Translations under genes and position numbers: made by a program | The notes under the pieces: model-generated | The model's database searches: none | The model's input: the letters and a program-made list of their open reading frames with translations, nothing else | What the model was told of the DNA's origin: nothing | Shown: piece by piece, positions 50,614-59,844 of the stretch | How positions within the stretch are numbered: the stretch's first letter is position 1 | Layout: every line of letters starts with the position of its first letter | NCBI RefSeq assembly: GCF_021325795.1 | Contig: NZ_JAHPZX010000006.1 | Span: 217,766-281,765 of the forward strand | Source: Bordetella sp. LUAb4 | GTDB taxonomy: Bacteria > Pseudomonadota > Gammaproteobacteria > Burkholderiales > Burkholderiaceae_B | DNA: 64,000 nucleotides | Direction of reading: 5' to 3'

Positions 50614-51603
50614 ATGTCCAAGCCCGCCATGCGCGTTGCCGTCACCGGCGCCGCCGGTCAAATCGGCTACGCCCTGCTGTTCCGCATCGCCTCCGGCGAA
50701 ATGCTCGGCAAAGACCAGCCCGTCATCCTGCAACTGCTGGAAATCCCCGACGAAAAGGCACAGAAAGCCCTCAAGGGCGTGATCATGGAGTTGGACGATT
50801 GCGCCTTCCCGCTGCTGCAGGAAGTGACCGCGCACAGCGATCCGCTTACCGCCTTCAAGGATATCGACGTCGCCCTGCTCGTTGGCGCCCGCCCGCGCGG
50901 CCCCGGCATGGAACGCAAGGATCTGCTGACCGTCAACGCCCAGATCTTCACCGCTCAAGGCAAGGCCTTGAATGAAGTGGCCAAGCGTACCGTCAAGGTC
51001 CTGGTGGTCGGCAACCCCGCCAACACCAACGCCTATATCGCCATGAAGTCGGCGCCGGACCTGCCCGCCAAGAACTTCACCGCCATGCTGCGCCTGGATC
51101 ACAACCGCGCCCTGTCGCAACTGTCGGCCAAGTCCGGCAAGCCGGTCGCGGACATCGAGAAGCTGGTCGTGTGGGGCAACCACTCGCCCACGATGTATCC
51201 GGACACCCGTTTCGCCACCGTCGGCGGCCAGGCCCTGAACAAGATCATCAACGACGACGCCTGGAACAAGGACACGTTCATCCCCACCGTGGGCAAGCGC
51301 GGCGCCGCCATCATCGAAGCGCGCGGCCTGTCGTCGGCTGCCTCGGCCGCCAACGCCGCCATCGACCACGTGCGTGACTGGGTGCTCGGCACCAATGGCA
51401 AGTGGGTCACCATGGGCGTGCCCTCGGATGGTTCCTACGGCATCCCCGAAGGCATCATCTACGGCGTGCCGGTCACCACCGCCAATGGCGAATACACCGT
51501 CATCAAGGATCTGGAAATCGACGCGTTCTCGCGCGAACGCATGGACTTCACGCTGAAAGAGCTGCTCGAAGAGCGCGATGGCGTGAAAGACCTGCTGAAG
51601 TAA
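50614..51603 (+). CDS. mdh: Malate dehydrogenase
   Basis: A 329-residue NAD-dependent enzyme converting malate to oxaloacetate in the TCA cycle. The nucleotide fold is [17 protein letters not shown], the substrate-binding arginines are in [15 protein letters not shown], and the catalytic His is in [12 protein letters not shown]. It is of the long, cytosolic-MDH-like form usual in betaproteobacteria. The start is ATG at 50614 ([12 protein letters not shown]) with ACGGAGAA upstream; the longer frame is leader sequence. It is followed by its own terminator. Confidence 0.97.
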   Translation: MSKPAMRVAVTGAAGQIGYALLFRIASGEMLGKDQPVILQLLEIPDEKAQKALKGVIMELDDCAFPLLQEVTAHSDPLTAFKDIDVALLVGARPRGPGMERKDLLTVNAQIFTAQGKALNEVAKRTVKVLVVGNPANTNAYIAMKSAPDLPAKNFTAMLRLDHNRALSQLSAKSGKPVADIEKLVVWGNHSPTMYPDTRFATVGGQALNKIINDDAWNKDTFIPTVGKRGAAIIEARGLSSAASAANAAIDHVRDWVLGTNGKWVTMGVPSDGSYGIPEGIIYGVPVTTANGEYTVIKDLEIDAFSRERMDFTLKELLEERDGVKDLLK

Positions 51604-51620
51604 TCCGGCAGAAGCTGAAA

Positions 51621-51648
51621 ATGGGCCCGCACAACGGGCCCATTTTTT
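51621..51648 (+). terminator. Intrinsic terminator after mdh
   Basis: ATGGGCCCG and CGGGCCCAT pair around CACAA and are followed by TTTTT. Confidence 0.88.
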
Positions 51649-51702
51649 CAGCCCGCATGCCGAGTCATCGAACACCCCATCGTTGAGGAAAGGAGCAGAC
51701 AA

Positions 51703-52881
51703 ATGAGCAACCCCAGCACCCAGGAAACCAAAGAGCAGGAAAAGCCGGGTTTCAAGCCGAAGAAATCGGTGGCCCTGTCCGGCGTGGTAGCCGGCAATAC
51801 GGCCCTGTGCACGGTGGGCCGCAGCGGCAATGACCTGCACTATCGCGGCTACGACATCCTGGACATCGCCGACACCAGCGAGTTCGAGGAAATCGCCTAT
51901 CTGCTGGTCCACGGCAAGCTGCCCAACAAGGCCGAACTGAAGGCCTACAAGCAGAAGCTGCGCGCCCTGCGCGGCCTGCCGGTGCAGTTGCAGGTGGCGC
52001 TGGAAGCGCTGCCGGCCTCCAGCCACCCGATGGACGTGATGCGCACCGCGGTGTCGGTATTGGGCTGCGTGCTGCCCGAGAAAGACGATCACAACACCCC
52101 GGGCGCGCGCGACATCGCCGACCGCCTGATGGCCAGCCTGGGTTCGGCCCTGCTGTATTGGTATCACTACAGCCATAACGGCCGCTCCATCGACGTCGAA
52201 ACCGACGACGACAGCATCGGCGGGCACTTCCTGCACCTGCTGCATGGCAAGGAGCCGTCCGATGAATGGGTCAAGGCGATGCACACGTCGCTGATCCTGT
52301 ACGCGGAACATGAGTTCAACGCGTCGACCTTCACCTGCCGCGTCGTGGCCGGCACCGGGTCGGACATGTACTCGGCCATCACCGGCGGCATCGGCGCGCT
52401 GCGCGGTCCCAAGCATGGTGGCGCCAATGAAGTGGCGTTCGAAGTGCAGAGCCGCTACGACACGCCGGACGAAGCCGAGGCCGACATCCGCCGCCGCGTC
52501 GAGAACAAGGAAGTGGTGATCGGCTTCGGCCATCCGGTGTACACGGTCTCCGACCCGCGCAACAAGGTGATCAAGGACGTGGCGCGCAAGCTGTCCAAGC
52601 AGGCCGGCACCACCAAGCTGTACGACATCGCCGAACGCCTCGAATCCACCATGGCGGAAATCAAGAAGATGTTCCCCAATCTGGATTGGTTCTCGGCCGT
52701 CAGCTACAACATGATGGGCGTGCCCACCGCCATGTTCACGCCGTTGTTCGTCATCGCGCGTACGGCCGGCTGGTCCGCGCACATCATCGAGCAGCGTATC
52801 GACAACAAGATCATCCGCCCGACCGCCAACTACACGGGGCCGGAAGATCAGAAGTTCGTACCGATCGAAAAGCGCAAGTGA
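51703..52881 (+). CDS. prpC: 2-Methylcitrate synthase
   Basis: A 392-residue citrate-synthase-family enzyme that condenses propionyl-CoA with oxaloacetate in the methylcitrate cycle. It lacks the N-terminal beta domain of GltA and begins at the [31 protein letters not shown] segment, as PrpC does. Catalytic residues are in [21 protein letters not shown] and [13 protein letters not shown]. The ATG at 51703 has AGGAAAGGAG upstream. prpD follows in the same direction; prpB and prpR are not in the window. Confidence 0.94.
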   Translation: MSNPSTQETKEQEKPGFKPKKSVALSGVVAGNTALCTVGRSGNDLHYRGYDILDIADTSEFEEIAYLLVHGKLPNKAELKAYKQKLRALRGLPVQLQVALEALPASSHPMDVMRTAVSVLGCVLPEKDDHNTPGARDIADRLMASLGSALLYWYHYSHNGRSIDVETDDDSIGGHFLHLLHGKEPSDEWVKAMHTSLILYAEHEFNASTFTCRVVAGTGSDMYSAITGGIGALRGPKHGGANEVAFEVQSRYDTPDEAEADIRRRVENKEVVIGFGHPVYTVSDPRNKVIKDVARKLSKQAGTTKLYDIAERLESTMAEIKKMFPNLDWFSAVSYNMMGVPTAMFTPLFVIARTAGWSAHIIEQRIDNKIIRPTANYTGPEDQKFVPIEKRK

Positions 52882-52885
52882 TGAA

Positions 52886-52913
52886 AACGAAGCCGGCAGC
52901 CGCCGGCTTCGTT
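52886..52913 (+). other. Hairpin between prpC and prpD
   Basis: A 12-bp perfect stem (AACGAAGCCGGC, loop AGCC) 4 bases after the prpC stop codon. There is no T tract, so it is more likely an mRNA-stabilising or partial attenuator element than a full terminator. Confidence 0.6.
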
Positions 52914-52997
52914 GCATTTGCCGGCTGCGTTTCGTGCGGGCCGGCCGCGTTTCAATTTCCGGCTTTGTTTTTTCGCGCAAAGGGAGACCCGACGATC

Positions 52998-54449
52998 ATG
53001 TCCACGCACCTCTCCAACGTACGCCCCGCCCCCGACCAGGTTCTCGTCGACATCGTCGACTATGTCCTGGACTACGAGATCGCCAGCCCCCTGGCTTATG
53101 AAACCGCGCGCAACTGCCTGATCGACACCTTGGGCTGCGGCCTGGAAGCGCTGGAATATCCCGCTTGCCGCAAGCTGATGGGGCCCATCGTTCCTGGCAC
53201 TATCGTGCCGAACGGCGCCAAGGTGCCGGGCACCCAATTCCAGCTCGACCCTGTCCAGGCCGCCTTCAACATCGGCGCCATGATCCGCTGGCTGGACTTC
53301 AACGACACCTGGCTGGCCGCGGAATGGGGTCATCCGTCCGACAACCTGGGCGGCATCCTGGCTACCGCCGACTGGCTCTCGCGCAACGCCGTGGCGGCCG
53401 GCAAGGCGCCCTTGACCATGCGCGACGTGCTGACCGGCATGATCAAGGCCCATGAGATCCAGGGCTGCATCGCGCTGGAGAACTCCTTCAACAAGGTGGG
53501 CCTGGATCACGTGGTGCTGGTCAAGGTGGCTTCTACCGCCGTGGTGGCCCACATGCTAGGACTGTCGCGCGAGGAAATCCTCAATGCGGTTTCGCTGGCC
53601 TGGGTCGACGGACAAAGCCTGCGCACCTATCGCCACACGCCCAACACCGGCAGTCGCAAGAGCTGGGCCGCCGGCGACGCCACCAGCCGCGCGGTGCGCC
53701 TGGCGCTGATGGCACGCACCGGCGAGATGGGATATCCATCGGTGCTGACCGCCAAGACCTGGGGCTTCTACGACGTGCTGTTCAAGGGCCAGCCCTTCGA
53801 ATTCCAGCGGCCCTACGGCAGCTACGTGATGGAAAACGTGCTGTTCAAGATTTCCTTTCCGGCCGAATTCCATTCGCAGACGGCGGTGGAGTGCGCGATG
53901 CAGATCCATGCGTTGTTGCGGCAGGCGGGGAGGAGCGCTGATGACATCGCCAGGATCACCATACGCACCCATGAGGCGTGCATCCGCATCATCGACAAGA
54001 AGGGGCCGCTGAATAATCCAGCCGACCGCGACCATTGCATCCAGTACATGGTCGCCGTGCCTGTCCTGTTCGGCCGCCTGACCGCTGGCGATTATGAGGA
54101 CGACGTGGCGCGCGACCCGCGCATCGATGCCTTGCGTGACCGCATCGTCTGCGTCGAGGATCCCGCCTTCACCCAGGACTACCACGATCCCGACAAACGC
54201 TCGATCGCCAATGCATTGACCGTGGAGTTCAAGGACGGCAGCACGCTGGACGAGGTGGTCTGCGAATATCCCATCGGCCACAAGCGGCGCCGCGCTGAGG
54301 GCATTCCTCTGCTGGAAGCGAAGTTCCGGACCAATCTGGCGCGCCAGTTCCCTGCACGGCAGCAAGGGAAGATTCTAGAGGTGTCGCTGGACCAGGCCAG
54401 GCTCGAAGCGATGCCGGTGCATGAATATGTGGATCTTTACGTGATTTGA
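52998..54449 (+). CDS. prpD: 2-Methylcitrate dehydratase (PrpD/MmgE family)
   Basis: A 483-residue MmgE/PrpD-family dehydratase that makes 2-methyl-cis-aconitate from 2-methylcitrate. Typical parts are [64 protein letters not shown] and [13 protein letters not shown]. The start is ATG at 52998 ([14 protein letters not shown]) with AGGGAGA upstream; the longer frame passes through the hairpin region. The pair prpC-prpD supports the assignment over other MmgE-family substrates. Confidence 0.93.
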   Translation: MSTHLSNVRPAPDQVLVDIVDYVLDYEIASPLAYETARNCLIDTLGCGLEALEYPACRKLMGPIVPGTIVPNGAKVPGTQFQLDPVQAAFNIGAMIRWLDFNDTWLAAEWGHPSDNLGGILATADWLSRNAVAAGKAPLTMRDVLTGMIKAHEIQGCIALENSFNKVGLDHVVLVKVASTAVVAHMLGLSREEILNAVSLAWVDGQSLRTYRHTPNTGSRKSWAAGDATSRAVRLALMARTGEMGYPSVLTAKTWGFYDVLFKGQPFEFQRPYGSYVMENVLFKISFPAEFHSQTAVECAMQIHALLRQAGRSADDIARITIRTHEACIRIIDKKGPLNNPADRDHCIQYMVAVPVLFGRLTAGDYEDDVARDPRIDALRDRIVCVEDPAFTQDYHDPDKRSIANALTVEFKDGSTLDEVVCEYPIGHKRRRAEGIPLLEAKFRTNLARQFPARQQGKILEVSLDQARLEAMPVHEYVDLYVI

Positions 54450-54544
54450 GGGCGCGCGGGGCATGGGGGCCGGCCCCAGCGCGGCGATGCCGCTGAACGA
54501 CTGGGCCACTTGGTGCAGTGGCACCACCGCAGCACCGCATCGCC

Positions 54545-54592
54545 GCAGCGTCGCACCGTGGCGGCCTGCCGGCCGCCACGGTGCGACGCTGC
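54545..54592. repeat. 22-bp perfect inverted repeat after prpD
   Basis: GCAGCGTCGCACCGTGGCGG and two more bases (54545-54566) pair perfectly with 54571-54592 around a TGCC loop. A smaller hairpin, CCACT...AGTGG, lies just upstream. No T tract follows. The rest of the 54450-54744 gap holds no gene. Confidence 0.85.
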
Positions 54593-54744
54593 CGCGCCAG
54601 CGCCATCGACGGCGGCGCCCTTTAATCGTTGCCATGCGAACGAAATGTCTGTTTTTAAGCAGATAACCCGCTTTTTTTTAGGAATTATGTAAGAGATCGG
54701 GTTACCCTTTCCGCTTCCTGAAAGTTGTCCCCCTCCGTTTCCCA

Positions 54745-55134
54745 ATGTCCCCCACGCTCAATTACGCGCTGGTCGTTGCCTTCAACGTCTTCATCGCCTG
54801 TTTCTTCATCGCCGTTGTCTCCCTGGCCTGGATCTATCTGTTCAAGCTCAACGAGCTGAACGACACCATGCGCCATCCCCTGCTGGCCAAGCAACCGTTC
54901 AAAAGGCTGCCGCGGGTGCTGCAGGCAGGGATCCTGCAGGATTATTTCCTGCATCTCTTCTTCCCCACCATGAAGTTCGGTTTGTTCGGCTATGCCAACC
55001 GCATCCTCGCGCATGTCGACCCCAAGAAAGTCCCCCTGCGCCTCAAATGGCCGCTGATGGGCCTGTGGGCGGGCTGCTGGATCGGCCTGATCGCCATGAT
55101 CGTGCTGTGGACGCTGATGCTGCTGCGGCGTTGA
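54745..55134 (+). CDS. Small membrane protein of unknown function
   Basis: A 129-residue protein with one long hydrophobic helix near the N terminus (about 8-33), a basic cytosolic or periplasmic middle, and a second helix near the C terminus (about 104-126). I do not recognise a family; the layout recalls UspB but no motif supports that. The start is ATG at 54745; an Ala/Pro-poor, hydrophobic N terminus without a cleavage site suggests a membrane anchor. It has no operon partner. Confidence 0.65.
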   Translation: MSPTLNYALVVAFNVFIACFFIAVVSLAWIYLFKLNELNDTMRHPLLAKQPFKRLPRVLQAGILQDYFLHLFFPTMKFGLFGYANRILAHVDPKKVPLRLKWPLMGLWAGCWIGLIAMIVLWTLMLLRR

Positions 55135-55302
55135 TGCCGCGGTAGTGCTGATGCAGGGCGGCGCTCAAGCCGCGGCATCGCTGGTGCTGTCGCCACCCTG
55201 AAGCCGCCACGCCTCGGATTCGGCGGCGTCGCGGATTGGTCTCTTACCATTGCGTCCCCGCTCCTTTGCGTTCAAGCTTGCGTTTTTCGCGAGGAGACGC
55301 GT

Positions 55303-55932
55303 GTGATCAAGATCTGGGGCCGGGCGAACTCGGTCAACGTACAAAAGGTCCTGTGGTGCTGTGACGAACTGGGCCTGCCTTATGACCGTATCGATGCGGG
55401 CCTGCAACATGGCCGCAACACGGAACCTGAATACCTGTCCATGAATCCCAACGGCCGCGTGCCGACGTTGGAGGATGGGGATTTCGTCCTGTGGGAATCG
55501 AATTCGATCCTGCGTTATCTGGCCATGCAATACGGCGCCAGCCGGCCAGACCTGTATCCCGCTGAACCACGCGTCCGCGCCGGTATCGACCGCTGGCTGG
55601 ACTGGACCCTGTCCACATTGCAGCCCGCGGAACGCAATGTGTTCTGGGGCATCGTGCGTACGCCGGCCGCCGAACGCGACATGGCCGCCATCCAGAAAGG
55701 GGCTGACGCCTGCGGCAAGCTCTGGCAGATGCTGGACACCCATCTCGCCGGCCGCACGTATGCGGAAGGCGATGCCTTCTCTCTCGCCGACATCGTGCTC
55801 GGCGCCTACTGCCGCCGCTATCTGGACCTGGACGGTATCCAGCGTCCGGACCTGCCCAACCTGCGCAAGTGGTACGAGGGCTTGAAGCAACGCCCCGCCT
55901 TCCAACGCTACGTCGCGCCGGCGTTGACTTGA
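55303..55932 (+). CDS. Glutathione S-transferase family protein
   Basis: A 209-residue protein with an N-terminal thioredoxin-like domain (MIKIWGRANSVNVQKVLWCCDELGLPYDRIDAG, NPNGRVPTLEDGDFVLWESNSILRYLA, which holds the Glu-Ser that binds glutathione) and a C-terminal helical domain (GDAFSLADIVLGAY). It starts with GTG at 55303, with GAGGAGA 5 bases upstream. Substrate is unknown. It is followed by a second, distantly related transferase gene. Confidence 0.92.
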   Translation: MIKIWGRANSVNVQKVLWCCDELGLPYDRIDAGLQHGRNTEPEYLSMNPNGRVPTLEDGDFVLWESNSILRYLAMQYGASRPDLYPAEPRVRAGIDRWLDWTLSTLQPAERNVFWGIVRTPAAERDMAAIQKGADACGKLWQMLDTHLAGRTYAEGDAFSLADIVLGAYCRRYLDLDGIQRPDLPNLRKWYEGLKQRPAFQRYVAPALT

Positions 55933-56025
55933 ACCGTCGAAAGCGATCTCGATAGCAACGATCCAAGGCCATTGCGCCGCCGCTGGCGGCGCAATGGCGT
56001 CCCGATCCTACGTCACAAAGCATCC

Positions 56026-56655
56026 ATGACCATCGAACTTCATACCTGGAATACGCCCAACGGCCGCAAGATCAGCGTGGCGCTGGAAGAAATGGGCCTG
56101 CCCTATTCCGTGCACCCCGTCGACATCCGTAACGGCGAACAGCACAAGCCGGAATTCCTGCGCATCAGCCCGAATAACCGCATTCCGGCCGTCATCGACC
56201 CGCAAGGTCCGGAAGGAAAACCAGTCAGCATTTTCGAATCCGGCGCCATCCTGTTGTACCTGGGCGAAAAGACCGGCCAGTTCCTGCCGGCCAAACTCTC
56301 CGACCGCATCCCGGTGCTGGAATGGCTGATGTGGCAGATGGGGGGGTTCGGCCCGATGCCTGGCCAAGCCCATCACTTCCTGGGTCTGGACAATGAAGCG
56401 GACCGCCGCTACGGCGCGCAACGCTATGTGGCGGAAACCCGCCGCCTGTACGGCGTGCTGGACCGCCGCCTGGCCGAAGCGGAGTTCGTGGCAGGCCCTC
56501 TGTCAGTGGCCGACTTCGCCATCGTGGGATGGGCCTGGCGCCATGAAAAACATAAGGTCGACCTGGCGGACTTCCCGAATGTGAAACGCTGGTACGAAGC
56601 CTTGATGGACCGCCCCGGCGTCAAGCGCGGCTTCGAAGTGAAGCTGGATAAATAA
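56026..56655 (+). CDS. Glutathione S-transferase, YfcG/YghU-like
   Basis: A 209-residue glutathione transferase. TWNTPNGRKISVALEEMGLPYSVHPVDI and NNRIPAVIDPQGPEGKPVSIFESGAILLYLGEK match the YfcG/YghU (Nu-class) group, which acts as disulfide-bond reductases with glutathione. WLMWQMGGFGPMPGQAHHF is another mark of this class. The start is ATG at 56026 (MTIELHTWNT); the longer frame has Arg-rich non-family sequence. It lies 93 bases after the preceding transferase gene. Confidence 0.92.
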   Translation: MTIELHTWNTPNGRKISVALEEMGLPYSVHPVDIRNGEQHKPEFLRISPNNRIPAVIDPQGPEGKPVSIFESGAILLYLGEKTGQFLPAKLSDRIPVLEWLMWQMGGFGPMPGQAHHFLGLDNEADRRYGAQRYVAETRRLYGVLDRRLAEAEFVAGPLSVADFAIVGWAWRHEKHKVDLADFPNVKRWYEALMDRPGVKRGFEVKLDK

Positions 56656-56744
56656 GTTCGAAAACCCGCGAAGCCAAGGCCAAGGCCCAGCCCGTGGTCG
56701 GAGCAACACGGGCCGGCAGGCAGGACAAGGGCTGAATGAACCAT

Positions 56745-57644
56745 TCAGCTTCTCCGATCACACAGGGGCGGGGCGGCGGCATTCGTGGCGAAGACGTCCA
56801 CGATCGCATCGGCCACCGCCCGTACGCGACCCGACCGATGCAGATCGCCATGCAGCACCATCCAGATGTCATAGTGCTCCGCGCGATCCGGCCACACCCG
56901 CTTCAACCGCGGGTCGCCTTCCGCCAGATACACCGGCAGCTCGGCCAGCCCCAGACCGGCCCGCACTGCCTCCCGTAGCACCAAGCCCGAATTGACCTCC
57001 ATCGCCACGCGGGCGTTGGCGTAGGGCTCACCCACCAAGGTATCCGGCCGGGTCATCATCAGCGCGCGCTGGTAGATCACCACCGCATGTCCTTCGAAGG
57101 CCGTACCCCGGCGCGGTTCGCCATGGGCTTTCAGATAGGCCTTGCTGGCGTACAGGCCCATCTCCCGCCGCGCCAGCCGGCGCGAGATCAGATCCGGATT
57201 GTCCGGCCGCACATTGCGCACCGCGATGTCGGCATCGCGCCGAGCCAGGTTGGTCAGCTGCATGGAAGTGGTCAGCACCACCCGCAGATCCGGATGCGCC
57301 GCCTGTACCTGCTGCACCGCGGCGATCATCAGATGGCTGCCTATGGTGTCCGAGGTGGCGACCCGTACGGTGCCCGATACCCGCTCGTCCGTGCCCTGGG
57401 TCTGGCGCACCAGCTGATCCGCCGCGCGCTCCATGGCCTCGGCGGCCTGCAGGGCCAATTCGCCCGCACGGGTAGGCACGTAGCCGTTGGACGTCCGTAA
57501 AAACAGGCGCGCATCCAGCGATTTTTCCAGGGCAGCCAGACGCCTGCCCACCGTGGCCTGGTCTATCTGCAACAGCGCCGCGGCGGCACGCAGCGTACCG
57601 GTGCGGTAGACCGACAAGAATATCCGGGTGTTGTCCCAGTCCAT
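56745..57644 (-). CDS. LysR-family transcriptional regulator
   Basis: A 299-residue regulator. The helix-turn-helix is at residues 1-60 (MDWDNTRIFLSVYRTGTLRAAAALLQIDQATVGRRLAALEKSLDARLF), and a co-inducer domain follows (VSGTVRVATSDTIGSHLMIAAVQQVQAAHPDLRV). It is divergent from a drug-efflux-type MFS gene with 68 bases between them, so it very likely controls that gene. Confidence 0.92.
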   Translation of the reverse strand: MDWDNTRIFLSVYRTGTLRAAAALLQIDQATVGRRLAALEKSLDARLFLRTSNGYVPTRAGELALQAAEAMERAADQLVRQTQGTDERVSGTVRVATSDTIGSHLMIAAVQQVQAAHPDLRVVLTTSMQLTNLARRDADIAVRNVRPDNPDLISRRLARREMGLYASKAYLKAHGEPRRGTAFEGHAVVIYQRALMMTRPDTLVGEPYANARVAMEVNSGLVLREAVRAGLGLAELPVYLAEGDPRLKRVWPDRAEHYDIWMVLHGDLHRSGRVRAVADAIVDVFATNAAAPPLCDRRS

Positions 57645-57656
57645 GGTTTACCCTGC

Positions 57657-57698
57657 ATATTTGCATCCTCGAACAGCAATAATACGTATATTTGCATC
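57657..57698. promoter_or_regulatory. Direct repeats in LysR-MFS divergent promoter
   Basis: ATATTTGCATC occurs at 57657-57667 and again at 57688-57698, 31 bases apart (about three helical turns), between the two divergent starts. These are candidate binding sites for the LysR protein, though its family usually prefers inverted T-N11-A sites. Confidence 0.5.
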
Positions 57699-57712
57699 GC
57701 CGTGGCAGCGTT

Positions 57713-59152
57713 ATGATGCGCCGCAAGATGAGCACCTCAACTAGCACCTCCACTTCCGCCTCCACCACTTCCGCTACACGGCGCACCGCTGCTGCCCCCG
57801 CCGCCGGCCTGCTGCCTCTCGTCACGCTCGCCATCGGCTTCGTCATGGCCATCCTCGATGTCACCGTGGTGAACGTCGCGCTGACGGATATCGCCAAGCA
57901 ACTGGCCGTGCCGTTGGCGGGACTCGTGTGGGTAGTAGACGGCTACACCTTGACCTTCGCCGCCATGTTGCTCGCCGGCGGCGGCTTGGCGGACCGCTAT
58001 GGTGCCAAGACCTTGTACCTGAGCGGCTTGGCGGTGTTCGTGCTGGCCTCGGTGTTGTGCGGCCTGGCGCCCAGCGGTACGTCCCTGGTGGCCGCGCGTT
58101 TCCTGCAAGGCCTGGGCGCGGCGCTGTTCATGCCCAGTTCACTGTCTCTGCTGGCCCACGCCTATCCCGACGAAACAGTGCGCCAACGCATGCTGGGCCT
58201 ATGGTCGGCCATCGTGTCAGTGGCCGCCGCATCGGGACCATTGGTGGGCGGCATCCTGATCGACCGTTTCGGCTGGCGCAGTATCTTTCTCATCAACGTG
58301 CCGCTTGGCCTGGTGGGCCTGATACTGGCCGGCAAAGTCATCACACCGATGGCGCGCCATCCCAAGATCATCAACTTCCTCAGCCACGGTTGCGGCATGA
58401 CGGCTTTGGGCGCGCTCAGCTATCTATTGATCCAGGGACCGGTCGAAGGCTGGCTGTCGGCACCGATCCTCGGCGCCGCCGCATTGACGGTGCTGGCCGC
58501 TGGCGCCTTCATCCTGCACGAGCGCCGCAGCGCGGAACCGCTACTGCCGCGCGCCTTGTTCGAGACGCCCCGCTTTGGCGCCGCCAATCTGCTGGGCTTC
58601 CTGATCAACTTCGGCGGCTTCGGCCAATTGTTCCTGCTCAGCCTGTTCCTGCAACAGGCCCGCCACGCAACGCCCTTGCAGGCCGGCATACAACTGCTGC
58701 CTACCATCGCCGTCTATACCGTGGGTAATCTGGCGGTGCCGAATCTGGTGGGACGTTTCGGTCCCCGTCGCACGCTGCTGGTGAGCATGATCAGTTCCAC
58801 CGTATTCGCGGCACTGACGACCCTGGTGCTGCGCCCCGACACCGCCTACTGGATCTTCGCCCTGCTGCTGGCGTTGGCCAACCTGGGCATGGGCGTCGCG
58901 GTTCCCGTCATGACGGCCACCGTCATGCAGGTCGCCGGGCGGGTGCATTCGAACGTGGCCGCGGCCAGCCTGAATGCCAACCGCCAGATCGGGGTACTGG
59001 TGGGCGTCGCGTTCATGGGCACCATCCTGCATGGCCAGAGCGACTGGGGCGTAGCGTTGCCTATCGCCTTCGGGGCCATCACCGTGGTCTATCTGGCAGG
59101 CGTTGGCCTGGTGTGGCGCTATCTCTCCCCGGTTACCACCACAGGCCACTGA
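57713..59152 (+). CDS. MFS transporter of the DHA2 (EmrB/QacA) family
   Basis: A 479-residue membrane protein with 14 predicted helices. Family motifs are LDVTVVNVALTDIA (motif D1), GGGLADRYGAKTLYLSG (motif A), RFLQGLGAALFMPSSLSLLAH and SGPLVGGILIDRFGWRSIFLINVPLG (motif C). Members export drugs or other organic compounds using the proton gradient. The N terminus carries a Ser/Thr-rich stretch (MSTSTSTSTSASTTSATRR). The start may be ATG 57713, 57716 or 57728; no Shine-Dalgarno decides it. Confidence 0.9.
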   Translation: MMRRKMSTSTSTSTSASTTSATRRTAAAPAAGLLPLVTLAIGFVMAILDVTVVNVALTDIAKQLAVPLAGLVWVVDGYTLTFAAMLLAGGGLADRYGAKTLYLSGLAVFVLASVLCGLAPSGTSLVAARFLQGLGAALFMPSSLSLLAHAYPDETVRQRMLGLWSAIVSVAAASGPLVGGILIDRFGWRSIFLINVPLGLVGLILAGKVITPMARHPKIINFLSHGCGMTALGALSYLLIQGPVEGWLSAPILGAAALTVLAAGAFILHERRSAEPLLPRALFETPRFGAANLLGFLINFGGFGQLFLLSLFLQQARHATPLQAGIQLLPTIAVYTVGNLAVPNLVGRFGPRRTLLVSMISSTVFAALTTLVLRPDTAYWIFALLLALANLGMGVAVPVMTATVMQVAGRVHSNVAAASLNANRQIGVLVGVAFMGTILHGQSDWGVALPIAFGAITVVYLAGVGLVWRYLSPVTTTGH

Positions 59153-59243
59153 ATACAGCGGCATGATGTCGAGGAGCCCGAAGTGGCCGCGCGCTATCCC
59201 GGATGGGGTATCGTGCCGCCTGATACGTGTTCCCGAGATTTCA

Positions 59244-59642
59244 ATGGCCCTCAACGCCTCCCTTTGCCCTTGCGACAGCGGCCACCCCTATTCCAGTTGC
59301 TGCGGCCGTTGGCATGCCGGTGCCCTGCACCTGCGGGCCCCTGATGCACAGACGCTGATGCGGTCGCGTTACAGCGCGTTTGTCCTGGACCTGACCGACT
59401 ATCTTCGCGATACCTGGTACCCAGCCACTCGGCCCGCCCATATCGAACCCAATCCGCCTGGGCTGAAATGGTTGGGGCTGAGCATCAAGGCGCATCAGCT
59501 TCAGGATGAAACCCACGCCACCGTCGAGTTCGTCGCCCGCAGCCGCTGGCAAGGCAAAGGCGAACGCCTGCACGAGACCAGCCGCTTCGTGCTGGAAGAT
59601 GGCCGCTGGTTTTACGTGGACGGCGACATCCACGATAAATGA
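59244..59642 (+). CDS. YchJ-family SEC-C motif protein
   Basis: A 132-residue protein of the YchJ/UPF0225 family. The N terminus has the zinc-binding SEC-C motif CPCDSGHPYSSCC (Cys8, Cys10, Cys19, Cys20), followed by the YchJ core (AQTLMRSRYSAFVLDLTDYLRDTWYPATRP, ATVEFVARSRWQGKGERLHETSRFVLEDGRWFYVDG), an NTF2-like fold. Function is unknown. The start is ATG at 59244 (MALNASLCPCDSG). It follows the MFS gene by 91 bases. Confidence 0.93.
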   Translation: MALNASLCPCDSGHPYSSCCGRWHAGALHLRAPDAQTLMRSRYSAFVLDLTDYLRDTWYPATRPAHIEPNPPGLKWLGLSIKAHQLQDETHATVEFVARSRWQGKGERLHETSRFVLEDGRWFYVDGDIHDK

Positions 59643-59844
59643 GGGAAAACGGATAAGGGAGCAAGGGCCACGCGCTCCTCGCACGCGCCGCGCGGAGCAG
59701 GCCGCAGGACGGCGGCCCTACCAATTGGGCCACTTTCGGATCGCCCAAGGTTCGACCATTCGGTCGATCGTATACTTTTAGACAATTAAATGACTCCCTT
59801 CTATACTCGCGCAGCCACCTCAGTTGGTCCACCCAGGAGCTGTC

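Noticed and set aside
59700..59760. tRNA-like sequence after the YchJ gene (minus strand GGCCC-AATTGGTA-GGGCC resembles a D arm; GGTTCGACC on the plus strand resembles a T arm)
   Set aside because: The D-like arm and the T-like arm are on opposite strands, the anticodon stem has mismatches, and no acceptor stem can be formed.
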